13,937 nt of DNA from an uncultured Lachnospiraceae bacterium (GTDB lineage: Bacteria > Bacillota > Clostridia > Lachnospirales > Lachnospiraceae): assembly GCA_902476645.1 (NCBI GenBank), contig CABSEG010000075.1:1-13937 (forward strand), written 5' to 3'. Position numbers and translations under genes: made by a program. The notes under the pieces were generated by a model. That model was not told the origin of the DNA. It saw nothing but the letters and a program-made list of their open reading frames with translations, and ran no database searches. Below, piece by piece: positions 5,757 to 12,942 of the stretch (positions are counted from its first letter, which is position 1; every line of letters begins with the position of its first letter).

Positions 5757-6383
5757 ATGTGGAATTATGAAAAACGCCTGCAGTACCCGGTAAATATCAC
5801 AACCCCAAACGCAAAGCTGGCACAGTTCATTATGAGTCAGTATGGAGGGCCAGATGGAGAAATTGGTGCCTCCATGCGCTATCTTTCTCAAAGATTTACC
5901 ATGCCTAACAGAAAGGCCATGGGCGTGCTTAATGATATAGGAACAGAAGAATTGGCACATCTGGAAATCATATCCACCATGGTGCACCAGTTGACTAAAA
6001 ATCTCTCCATGGAGGAAATTGAAAATTCCGGCTTTGGTCCCTATTATATTGACCATACCACCGGTATCTGGCCACAAGCTGCAGGAGGAATTCCCTTTAA
6101 TGCCTGTGAGTTTCAATCTAAAGGAGATCCCATTACAGACCTTTTTGAAGATCTGGCCGCAGAGCAAAAAGCCAGAAGCACTTACGATAACATCCTCCGA
6201 GTTGTAAAAAATATCCCGGAAGTGGCTGATCCCATCCGATTCCTTCGAGCCAGAGAGGTGGTGCACTTCCAGAGATTCGGTGAAGCTTTACGTACCGTCC
6301 AAGAAGATCTTGACAGCAAGAACTTCTACGCCTTTAATCCCAGCTTTGATACCCCTGTATCCTGCCCTCCCTGTGGTAAATAG
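5757..6383 (+). CDS. cotJC: CotJC, manganese catalase-family spore coat protein
   Basis: Ferritin-like four-helix-bundle protein of 208 aa in the di-manganese catalase family. It starts MWNYEKRLQYPV, the usual CotJC opening. All five expected metal ligands can be placed: Glu35 in GEIGAS, Glu65 and His68 in GTEELAHLE, Glu136 in LAAEQKA and His170 in REVVHFQRF. Catalase activity (2 H2O2 to O2 and water) is therefore plausible at the spore surface. The C-terminus ends CPPCGK. The ribosome binding site GGAAGGAGGTG lies inside the end of cotJB, 3 nt separate the genes, and another 3 nt separate cotJC from the SOD-like gene. The peroxide-removing and superoxide-removing proteins are thus made from one message. 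Confidence 0.94.
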   Translation: MWNYEKRLQYPVNITTPNAKLAQFIMSQYGGPDGEIGASMRYLSQRFTMPNRKAMGVLNDIGTEELAHLEIISTMVHQLTKNLSMEEIENSGFGPYYIDHTTGIWPQAAGGIPFNACEFQSKGDPITDLFEDLAAEQKARSTYDNILRVVKNIPEVADPIRFLRAREVVHFQRFGEALRTVQEDLDSKNFYAFNPSFDTPVSCPPCGK

Positions 6384-6386
6384 GCT

Positions 6387-6902
6387 ATGAGAAAGGAATT
6401 AGGAGAGGCTCTGGGCGTCATTCTTCAGATGCCGCCCGAATCTTACGCTTTCATTTATGGAAGCGAGTATTACCCTGACATCAATGGCGCGGTATATTTC
6501 TATCCTCTCTGGGATGGCACCCTGGTAGTGGCAGATGTGGCAGGTCTGCCTTTTAACATGGATGCCAGTTGCGCAGACCGCATCTTTGGCTTTCATATTC
6601 ATGAGGGTGAGATGTGTCAGGGTACAAAGGAAGATCCGTTCTCTGATACGGGAAACCATTTTAATCCTTACTCCTGCCCACACCCGGAACATGCAGGAGA
6701 TTTTCCTCCCTTATTTGGAAACGATGGATACGCCTTATCTATGTTTTACACCAATCGCTTTCTTCCGGAGGAGATCGTGGGTAGAACCATCGTAATCCAC
6801 GATATGCCCGACGATTTTAACACCCAGCCTTCTGGCGATGCCGGAACCAAAATTGCCTGTGGTGAAATACGCTTAAATGAAGTGACAGAACCGTCCCGTT
6901 AA
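6387..6902 (+). CDS. Cu/Zn superoxide dismutase-family protein, cytoplasmic or spore-coat type
   Basis: Protein of 171 aa with the Greek-key Cu/Zn SOD (sodC) fold. Aligning by eye to human SOD1, the copper ligands are His70 and His72 (GFHIHEG), bridging His91 (GNHFNP) and His138 (VIHDMPDD). The zinc ligands are His99, His102 and Asp105 (CPHPEHAGD). The disulphide pair Cys77/Cys158 (IACGEI) is also present. The Arg that guides superoxide is Lys155 here (DAGTKIACG), and the electrostatic loop is short. Bacterial SodC proteins are usually exported, but this N-terminus (MRKELGEALGV) has no signal peptide or lipobox. It starts 3 nt after cotJC with a weak ribosome binding site, suggesting translational coupling. 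I infer a spore-coat or mother-cell role, either detoxifying superoxide or making H2O2 for coat cross-linking. The fold is sure; activity and location are not. Confidence 0.9.
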   Translation: MRKELGEALGVILQMPPESYAFIYGSEYYPDINGAVYFYPLWDGTLVVADVAGLPFNMDASCADRIFGFHIHEGEMCQGTKEDPFSDTGNHFNPYSCPHPEHAGDFPPLFGNDGYALSMFYTNRFLPEEIVGRTIVIHDMPDDFNTQPSGDAGTKIACGEIRLNEVTEPSR

Positions 6903-6960
6903 AAAAAGGCTGCCTGCAAACAAAGAGCGTAAAACGTCTCCATTTGCAGGCAGCTTTAAA
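6901..6960. terminator. Strong bidirectional terminator between the cotJ-SOD operon and the lipoprotein gene
   Basis: GCTGCCTGCAAA (6909-6920) and TTTGCAGGCAGC (6943-6954) form a perfect 12-bp stem around a 22-nt loop that can fold further. Seven A on the left (6901-6907) give a T-run for minus-strand transcripts, and TTT on the right serves the plus strand. It separates convergent genes. Confidence 0.92.
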
Positions 6961-6996
6961 TGTATTTCCGCTGAAATAAGAATATCAGCTTTTGCT

Positions 6997-7827
6997 TTAA
7001 GAAGTAGCGCTCTGCACTTTTACCTCCTCAGGTAACTCAATATTTTCCAGTTGATTAAAGGAAGAAAACTCCATTTCCATGGTACAGGTATCACAAGTAA
7101 ACTCCACTCCGCCCTGCGCAATGGCGGCCTCAAAAGCTTCCTCCATAATCGATTTCATATCCATGGTCATCCGAACCGGATAAAAATCTTTTTTTTCAAT
7201 GTACAATTGAATCGGAATCTGAGTCTTCGAAAAATTCAGATCCTCCAGCAATCCACTCTCCTCAAAAGTCTCTATCATAGTACCCATAGCAGACTCCAGA
7301 AGATCTCCCTTTATGCTTCCAGTCAATATATAGCACTCCTGTCCAGCCACATCTTTCGTTTCCTTTTCCAACTCCACACTTTCCGCCATAGACAAATATT
7401 GTTCTGCTCCCAGGGTTCCTGTCATCTTTCCAAACTCTTCTCCCTCCTCTTTTGTCCATGTTCCGTTAGAATCCGTGTAAACCATGGTTTTCCCATTTTC
7501 TTCCAACGAATACATCTCCAAGGGAATTTCCTGGTTCTGACCAAGAGCGTTCATTGATAGAGTACCCTTAGTGTGTATAACCTGAGGTTCCTGATTGATG
7601 TCCATATTCAAATCCATATCCATACCGATATTTACAGTAATTCCGGAAACACTTCCCCCAGCCTCCAGGGACATTTTCATATTCATTGCATAAGATTCTG
7701 CTTGCGATACCTGCTCTGCTACCTTCTTTAACAGTGTAAGCTTAGTTACCTCTTTACATCCTGTTAACTGAACTACTGCCAATATGGCCAAAACCACTCC
7801 CATTCCCCGTTTGCATTGTTTTAACAT
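6997..7827 (-). CDS. Predicted lipoprotein, possibly DUF6612-like, function unknown
   Basis: The 276-aa product has a short basic start (MLKQCKRG), a hydrophobic stretch (VVLAILAVVQ) and a lipobox LTGC with Cys24. It should therefore be a lipid-anchored protein on the outer face of the membrane. The mature part begins with a helical segment (VTKLTLLKKVAEQVSQAESYAM). Alternating beta-rich stretches with many Met, Glu and Ser follow, as in clostridial lipoproteins with a LolA/LppX-like half-barrel; DUF6612 is my best guess. I can name no ligand. The ATG at 7825-7827 follows AAAGGGAG; an open frame extends 13 codons upstream but would spoil the signal peptide. It is a single gene between terminators on both sides. 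Confidence 0.75.
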   Translation of the reverse strand: MLKQCKRGMGVVLAILAVVQLTGCKEVTKLTLLKKVAEQVSQAESYAMNMKMSLEAGGSVSGITVNIGMDMDLNMDINQEPQVIHTKGTLSMNALGQNQEIPLEMYSLEENGKTMVYTDSNGTWTKEEGEEFGKMTGTLGAEQYLSMAESVELEKETKDVAGQECYILTGSIKGDLLESAMGTMIETFEESGLLEDLNFSKTQIPIQLYIEKKDFYPVRMTMDMKSIMEEAFEAAIAQGGVEFTCDTCTMEMEFSSFNQLENIELPEEVKVQSATS

Positions 7828-7916
7828 TCGCTTCTCCCTTTCCTTGCTCCCTTCGGTTCTATCCAACGTTTGAGCCTGCCCTGAAAATATCTGTTACACC
7901 TGTGATATCATACTTC

Positions 7917-7959
7917 TAAAGAAAAGTCAGGCTATTCCGATAAAATAGAATGCCTGACT
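7917..7959 (-). terminator. pnp terminator
   Basis: AGTCAGGC (7925-7932) pairs with GCCTGACT (7952-7959), with an inner ATTC/GAAT extension. On the minus strand the stem is followed by TTTTCTTT. It lies 13 nt past the pnp stop and separates the transcript from the lipoprotein gene. Confidence 0.85.
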
Positions 7960-7972
7960 GTGTGTATTTCTG

Positions 7973-10069
7973 TTATGATTTATCCTCTTTTACATCTTTC
8001 ATGCTAAAGCTGATTCTTCCCATCTTATCTTTGCCCAGGCAAACCACCTTTACCACATCCCCCAGAGTGAGCACATCCTCTACCCGGTTGATTCTCTCTT
8101 TGGCGATTTTGGAAATGTGAACCATCCCCTCCTTGCCCGGAGCAAATTCCAAAAATGCTCCAAATTCCTTGATGCTGACTACCTTTCCAGTCAGAATCTG
8201 TCCAGCTTCAAAATCTGTCACAATAATACGGATTAAAGAAGCTGCCTTATCCATGGCCTCTTTATCTGTCCCACAGATCGATACCGAACCGTCATCGGTA
8301 ATATCAATCTTTACACCTGTCTGTTCAATAATGGCATTGATGGTTTTTCCTCTCTGACCTACCACATCCCCAATCTTCTGTGGGTCAATCTGAATCTGAA
8401 TAATCTTAGGCGCATATTTCCCAACACTCTCACGGGGTTTTGCGATAGCCTTTTCCATTACCTCATGCAGAATATATGTCCTGGCCACCTTGGTTCTTGC
8501 AATAGCTTCCTCAATAATCTGTCTCGTCAATCCATGAATCTTGATATCCATCTGGATAGCTGTGATACCATTGTCCGTTCCTGCCACCTTAAAATCCATA
8601 TCCCCGAAAAAGTCTTCCAGTCCCTGAATATCTGTCAAAACCAGATAATCGTCATCTGTCTCTCCGGTCACCAAACCACAGGAGATTCCTGCCACTGCCC
8701 GCTTAATGGGAACGCCTGCCGCCATCAGTGACATGGTAGACGCACAGATACTGGCCTGAGAGGTAGAACCATTCGACTCAAAGGTCTCAGAAACCGTCCG
8801 GATTGCGTAGGGAAACTCTTCTTCGCTGGGAAGCACCGGAACCAGTGCTCTCTCTGCCAAGGCTCCATGTCCGATTTCTCTCCTTCCCGGACCTCTGGAA
8901 GGCCTGGTCTCACCTACAGAATAGCTGGGGAAATTATAATGGTCCATATACCGCTTGGAAGTTTCCGACTCATCCAGGCCGTCCAGCCTCTGGGCATCGG
9001 AAAGAGGAGCCAGAGTGGTTACCGTACAAATCTGTGTTTGACCTCTCGTAAACATGGCCGAGCCGTGCACTCTTGGGATCAAATCAATCTCTGCTGCCAG
9101 AGGACGGATTTGATTGATCTTCCTACCATCCGGCCGCTTGTGATCTTTTAAAATCATCTTTCGCACAGTCTTTTTCTGGTATTGGTAAACAGCTTCATCC
9201 AACACTTCCAGCCATTCTTCTTTCTCAGCAAAGGCCTCGGCCAACTTGTCTGTAATTTCCCGAATATTGGCCTCTCTCGTCTGTTTATCGTCCGTAAATA
9301 CAGCCTCTTCCATAGCCTGTGGAGAAACAATCTCCTGAATAGCTGTAAACAGTTCCGCTGGTACGGCAAAACTGGTATATGAATGCTTTTCTTTTCCGCA
9401 CTCTGCCACAATCTGATCAATAAACTGAATAATTTTCTGATTTACCTCATGGGCTGCAAAAATTGCATCAATCATTTTCTGTTCCGGCACCTCATTTGCC
9501 CCGGCTTCGATCATAATTACCTTTTCCCTTGTAGATGCCACGGTAAGATGCAGGTCAGAAGCTTCTTTCTGCGCAGCCGTGGGATTGAATACAAATTCTC
9601 CATCCACCAATCCCACCTGTGTGGATGCGCATGGACCATCAAAGGGGATATCTGAAATCGACGTGGCGATGGCCGCCCCCAGCATTGCCGTCAGTTCAGG
9701 ACTACAGTCCTGATCTACGGACATCACCAGATTTTCTAAGGTTACGTCATTGCGATAATCCTTTGGGAACAGAGGTCTCATAGGACGGTCAATAACGCGA
9801 CAGGTAAGAATAGCGTTTTCTGATGCCTTTCCCTCTCTCTTGTTAAATCCTCCCGGGATTTTTCCTACCGCATAAAGCCTCTCGTTATACTCTACACTTA
9901 ATGGGAAAAAGTCAATTCCCTCCCGTGGTTTTTCTGAAGCGGTGGCTGCACAAAGTACCGTCGTATCGCCATAGTGCATCAAAACGGCTCCGTTTGCCTG
10001 TGCCGCAACCCTGCCCACATCAACGGTCAGCGTTCTTCCGGCCAGTTCCATTGAATAACTTTTATACAT
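7973..10069 (-). CDS. pnp: Polyribonucleotide nucleotidyltransferase (PNPase)
   Basis: Phosphorolytic 3'-to-5' exoribonuclease of 698 aa, the usual bacterial length, acting as a trimeric ring in mRNA turnover. The first RNase PH domain spans about 1-230 and is followed by a helical linker. The second RNase PH domain starts near RPDGRKINQIRPL (312) and carries the phosphate-binding GSTSQAS (434-440) and metal-binding GDMDFK (489-494). The KH domain has the loop GQRG at 571-574, and the S1 domain spans about 624-692 (LTGKVVSIKEFGAFLEF). All parts are intact. The ATG follows AAAGGAGAAAGG. It stands downstream of rpsO, the widespread rpsO-pnp pair, but an intrinsic terminator and a structured leader lie between the two, so expression is probably partly independent. 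Confidence 0.97.
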   Translation of the reverse strand: MYKSYSMELAGRTLTVDVGRVAAQANGAVLMHYGDTTVLCAATASEKPREGIDFFPLSVEYNERLYAVGKIPGGFNKREGKASENAILTCRVIDRPMRPLFPKDYRNDVTLENLVMSVDQDCSPELTAMLGAAIATSISDIPFDGPCASTQVGLVDGEFVFNPTAAQKEASDLHLTVASTREKVIMIEAGANEVPEQKMIDAIFAAHEVNQKIIQFIDQIVAECGKEKHSYTSFAVPAELFTAIQEIVSPQAMEEAVFTDDKQTREANIREITDKLAEAFAEKEEWLEVLDEAVYQYQKKTVRKMILKDHKRPDGRKINQIRPLAAEIDLIPRVHGSAMFTRGQTQICTVTTLAPLSDAQRLDGLDESETSKRYMDHYNFPSYSVGETRPSRGPGRREIGHGALAERALVPVLPSEEEFPYAIRTVSETFESNGSTSQASICASTMSLMAAGVPIKRAVAGISCGLVTGETDDDYLVLTDIQGLEDFFGDMDFKVAGTDNGITAIQMDIKIHGLTRQIIEEAIARTKVARTYILHEVMEKAIAKPRESVGKYAPKIIQIQIDPQKIGDVVGQRGKTINAIIEQTGVKIDITDDGSVSICGTDKEAMDKAASLIRIIVTDFEAGQILTGKVVSIKEFGAFLEFAPGKEGMVHISKIAKERINRVEDVLTLGDVVKVVCLGKDKMGRISFSMKDVKEDKS

Positions 10070-10112
10070 GATCCTTTCTCCTTTTGTTCTGCAGTACTCT
10101 TCCGAAACAACT

Positions 10113-10164
10113 AAAAAACAGACTCCTCACCACGCAATCTGCTTTTCAGTGGTCTCGGTGTCAA
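10113..10164 (-). promoter_or_regulatory. pnp leader: terminator-like hairpin and weak promoter candidate
   Basis: In the minus-strand RNA CAGAUU pairs with AGUCUG (10119-10124 with 10136-10141), extended by flanking A and U runs and followed by six U. This is attenuator-like. A competing 5-bp pairing, ACCAC with GUGGU, would use the loop. TTGACA also occurs at 10159-10164, but the -10 at 17-bp spacing (CAGATT) is poor and falls inside the hairpin. Promoter and attenuator readings therefore exclude each other. PNPase controls its own leader in E. coli; any parallel here is inference. Confidence 0.35.
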
Positions 10165-10202
10165 GCTACTGCATACACATTGCTCTGTTTTCGGTTGCTT
10201 TT

Positions 10203-10231
10203 AAAAAGGGACGGATAAATCCGTCCCCTTT
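10203..10231 (-). terminator. rpsO terminator
   Basis: GGGACGGA (10208-10215) and TCCGTCCC (10220-10227) form a perfect 8-bp GC-rich stem with a 4-nt loop. On the minus strand five T (10203-10207) follow, about 47 nt past the rpsO stop. Read-through would feed pnp. Confidence 0.9.
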
Positions 10232-10277
10232 TGTCTGAGTGTCTCAGCATGCAGGTCTGTCTGTAGGACATCCTGTA

Positions 10278-10544
10278 TTATTTCCTGATTCCTAATTTTG
10301 CAATTAAAGCACGGTATCCTTCAATATCAGTTTTCTTTAAGTATGCCAAAAGGCCACGCCTCTGACCTACCATCTTAAGAAGACCTCTTCTGGAGTGATG
10401 ATCCTTCTGATGTACCTTTAAGTGTTCCGTCAGCTCCTGAATTCTGGCTGTCAGAATCGCGATCTGAACCTCCGGTGAGCCTGTATCTCCAGGAGTTCTT
10501 CCGTACTCTTCAATAATTGCGGTTTTCTTTTCCTTTGAAATCAT
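10278..10544 (-). CDS. rpsO: Ribosomal protein S15
   Basis: Primary 16S rRNA-binding protein of the small subunit, 88 aa, the normal length. It starts MISKEKKTAIIEEYGR and shows the S15 signature TPGDTGSPEVQIAILTARI followed by HQKDHHSRRGLLKMVGQRRGLLAYLKK. I use the ATG at 10542-10544, which follows AAGGAGG (10553-10559); an upstream in-frame extension would add eight residues absent from the family. It has its own promoter and terminator. Confidence 0.98.
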   Translation of the reverse strand: MISKEKKTAIIEEYGRTPGDTGSPEVQIAILTARIQELTEHLKVHQKDHHSRRGLLKMVGQRRGLLAYLKKTDIEGYRALIAKLGIRK

Positions 10545-10636
10545 CTGTAATTCCTCCTTATTATTCAAACGCCAGATACTAAGAGATCGGTCGGAGTGTC
10601 CACACCTCTGAATATCGGCTTAATCCATACTTATTC

Positions 10637-10665
10637 AGTATACCACAGGGACTTTCTTTCGTCAA
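10637..10665 (-). promoter_or_regulatory. rpsO promoter
   Basis: On the minus strand TTGACG (10660-10665) and TATACT (10637-10642) are 17 bp apart, near the sigma-A consensus. It lies directly behind the stop of the DUF3592-like gene. The leader of about 85 nt has a small GGUGUGGACACUCC stem-loop; S15 often binds its own leader, but I cannot match a known element. Confidence 0.85.
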
Positions 10666-10682
10666 CCGGAACCTGAAATTCC

Positions 10683-11141
10683 CTAATCTGAAAATGGGAG
10701 AAAAAACCGTGCAGCATACAATAAAAACAAAATACCTCCAAAAGCCAGTATCCCATATCCGGTAAAATATAAACATCTGGAAATTCTTTTCAGTTGATCG
10801 TTTTTGGCAATTTTGCACTTTTCCGGGCTTTTCTCGTCATAATGAAGGTTCAGCTTCTGATTCAGAACGAATGGGCAGGGATTGCCTCCCTCCGGATACT
10901 TCTTTTTTATCAGCCTCCCCCCGGCATAATAAGCAATCACCGGATAATAATAATCATGAATGCCTGCCTCTTTTCCCTTCTCATCCGGTTCATCAGCCAA
11001 AATCTCTACAACAGTTGCTTCACACCTTCCCTTATAGGGCTCCTGTCTCCTTCTATAAGAACTGACGATTCTGCCTCCAAGGGCCAATAAAATCCCAAAT
11101 ACCATGCAGACCCAGCTCCAGGTCCAGACGCTGTCACTCAT
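10683..11141 (-). CDS. DUF3592-like membrane protein, function unknown
   Basis: The 152-aa product starts MSDSVWTWS and has two predicted membrane segments. One is near residues 5-25 (WVCMVFGILLALGGRIV) and one is near 123-148 (LYFTGYGILAFGGILFLLY). Between them is a soluble part of about 95 residues resembling DUF3592, with CEATVVEI, DYYYPVIAYYAGG and the PFVLNQKLNLHYDEKSPEKC stretch typical of that family. No enzymatic motif is visible. The ATG overlaps the ribF stop by 8 bp and has AAGGGAG upstream inside ribF, so translation is probably coupled. I see no good terminator between it and the rpsO promoter. Its co-occurrence with ribF does not reveal a role. Confidence 0.75.
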   Translation of the reverse strand: MSDSVWTWSWVCMVFGILLALGGRIVSSYRRRQEPYKGRCEATVVEILADEPDEKGKEAGIHDYYYPVIAYYAGGRLIKKKYPEGGNPCPFVLNQKLNLHYDEKSPEKCKIAKNDQLKRISRCLYFTGYGILAFGGILFLLYAARFFLPFSD

Positions 11142-12030
11142 GAAAATACTCCCTTCCGAATGCGATATCTTTATGCATCGTATTTTTAAGCTCTTCCAGA
11201 GAGTCAAACTTTTTCTCCGGCCGTTCAAACTTCTGAAGCTTTACCTGTATCGTTTCTCCATACAGATCTTTGTCGAAGTCAAACAGGTACGTCTCCACCC
11301 CTTTAAAGTCGGCTCCAACGGTAGGTTTGTACCCGATGTTCGTGATACCCGGATATTCTTTTCCTTCCAGTACCGTGACAGAGGCATACACGCCATTGGG
11401 TGGAAGCATTTTTCTGGTGGTTGGCACCAGGTTGGTGGTTGGCATCCCCAAAACCCTTCCCAGCCTTCTTCCGTGCAGCACTTCCCCTGTCACATAATAG
11501 GAATACCCCAAAAGTTTGTGCACAAGTTCCATATCTCCCTCTGCCAGGGCCTCTCTGACATAGGTACTGCTGATTTCCCGGCCTTCGTAAGACTCTTTGG
11601 AAACAATTTCTACCTGAAACCCATAAGTTTTCTGTAAATCCAAAAGTGTATGACAATTTCCCGTCCGGTTATGTCCGAATCGGAAATCCTCTCCAACCAC
11701 CAAATACCTGGCATGAAGCTTGTCTGCCAGAATATTTTTTACAAATTCTTCCGGATCCATATTGGCAATCTCAGCCACAAAGGGACAATCAATCAGATAG
11801 GAAATCCCCATGTGCTCCAGATGAATCCTCCGCTCCTCATCCGTCAGGAGCAATCCCCTTTCCCTTCTGCTGTTTAGGGTAAAAACCACACTCTTATAGC
11901 CTTCAGACTCCAGCTGTCTGATTCTGCTTATCAGTTTCTGATGCCCCCTGTGAAGACCGTCAAATTTTCCCAGCGTTACGGCGCTGTCTTCTCTGATATA
12001 CATTCCATCTAGTCCAAACATGTACTCCAT
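11134..12030 (-). CDS. ribF: Bifunctional riboflavin kinase/FAD synthetase
   Basis: Phosphorylates riboflavin to FMN and adenylylates FMN to FAD in the cytoplasm. The 298-aa protein has the N-terminal nucleotidyltransferase domain with TLGKFDGLHRGHQKL near residues 19-34 (HxGH-type motif) and VVGEDFRFG near 110. The C-terminal kinase domain has GRVLGMPTTNL, NGVYAS, GITNIGYKPTVG and ETYLFDFDKDLYG. I start at the ATG at 12028-12030, 8 nt after GGGAAG; an in-frame GTG at 12039 would overlap that ribosome binding site. It lies 15 nt after truB and overlaps the next gene by 8 bp. It supplies the FMN that FabK uses, though the two are in separate operons. Confidence 0.95.
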   Translation of the reverse strand: MEYMFGLDGMYIREDSAVTLGKFDGLHRGHQKLISRIRQLESEGYKSVVFTLNSRRERGLLLTDEERRIHLEHMGISYLIDCPFVAEIANMDPEEFVKNILADKLHARYLVVGEDFRFGHNRTGNCHTLLDLQKTYGFQVEIVSKESYEGREISSTYVREALAEGDMELVHKLLGYSYYVTGEVLHGRRLGRVLGMPTTNLVPTTRKMLPPNGVYASVTVLEGKEYPGITNIGYKPTVGADFKGVETYLFDFDKDLYGETIQVKLQKFERPEKKFDSLEELKNTMHKDIAFGREYFHE

Positions 12031-12045
12031 GGCTGTCACTTCCCT

Positions 12046-12942
12046 TTATCGAAACATCTTAACAGGCAGAAACCGGTTTTCCCGCTCCCGAAACTGATAG
12101 ACGGCAGAAAACCTACCTTCGGGATCATAGACTCGAACCGACGTGTCCGCAGATAGCTTTACCTGTTTCTGAATTTGTCTGCGATAAAAGGAATTTCCGT
12201 TTTCTAAAAGTTTCCTGGCCTCTTCTGTAATAGTCACAGCCGGATACTCCCCGAACATCTGATCAATTGGAGTCACATGTTCCTGAATCTGGGATAAGTC
12301 CGCAAGCACCTCGATTTCCTGAAGCTTTAAACTATCTTCTAGTTGAAATCTTCCTACCTGGGTACGTAACAGTTCTTCCATACATCCCCCACATTCAAGC
12401 TTCTGTCCAATATCATGGCATAAGGTTCGAATATAGGTTCCCTTAGAGCAGAATACCGTCATAGAAACCCTGGGAAGCTTAATCTCATGAATTAAAATCT
12501 GATGGATCTTTACAAAGCGAGGCTTTCTCTCCACTTCCTTTCCCTCACGGGCCAGCTCATAAAGCTTCTTCCCATCCACTTTTAACGCAGAATACATAGG
12601 AGGTACCTGCTGGTAGTCACCCACGAAAGACTGGATCGCCTCATATACATCTTTAATTGTGCAGTCCACCGGTTGCTCTTCCAACACGGTCCCTGATACA
12701 TCCTGGGTGTCTGTAGTTCGTCCCAAAAGCAGTACGGTCTGATACGTCTTATCTGTTTCAGTCAGCATATCGCAGAGCTTTGTAGCTTTTCCCAGGCATA
12801 CGGGCAACACCCCTTCCGCATCTGGGTCCAGAGTGCCTGTATGCCCGATCTTTTTTTGTTGTAAAATACCTCTCAGCTTTGCCACCACATCGTGAGAGGT
12901 ATATCCTTTTTCTTTATATACATTAATTATTCCATGAATCAC
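12046..12942 (-). CDS. truB: tRNA pseudouridine(55) synthase
   Basis: Makes pseudouridine 55 in the T-loop of tRNAs. The 298-aa product starts MIHGIINVYKEKGYTSHDVV, and the catalytic motif HTGTLDPDAEGVLP places the active Asp at 39. The KL/RTQVGRF region (about residue 210) and a C-terminal PUA-like part follow. The start is a GTG at 12940-12942: it overlaps the upstream stop as GTGA, has AGGAG 8 nt before it, and the nearby ATG is out of frame. Coupling to nrnA is therefore likely. The rbfA-nrnA-truB-ribF order is widespread in Firmicutes. Confidence 0.95.
   Translation of the reverse strand: MIHGIINVYKEKGYTSHDVVAKLRGILQQKKIGHTGTLDPDAEGVLPVCLGKATKLCDMLTETDKTYQTVLLLGRTTDTQDVSGTVLEEQPVDCTIKDVYEAIQSFVGDYQQVPPMYSALKVDGKKLYELAREGKEVERKPRFVKIHQILIHEIKLPRVSMTVFCSKGTYIRTLCHDIGQKLECGGCMEELLRTQVGRFQLEDSLKLQEIEVLADLSQIQEHVTPIDQMFGEYPAVTITEEARKLLENGNSFYRRQIQKQVKLSADTSVRVYDPEGRFSAVYQFRERENRFLPVKMFR

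Noticed and set aside
5637..6266. A minus-strand open frame of 209 codons opposite cotJB and cotJC
   Set aside because: The opposite strand carries complete metal-ligand motifs and ribosome binding sites for CotJC; the antisense product has no family features.
7860..7924. A sigma-A promoter for the lipoprotein gene
   Set aside because: A TATGAT is present on the minus strand, but no acceptable -35 lies 16-18 bp upstream, so I could not support a promoter call.
12031..12039. A GTG start for ribF three codons upstream
   Set aside because: It would sit on the GGGAAG ribosome binding site; the ATG at 12028-12030 has the right spacing.
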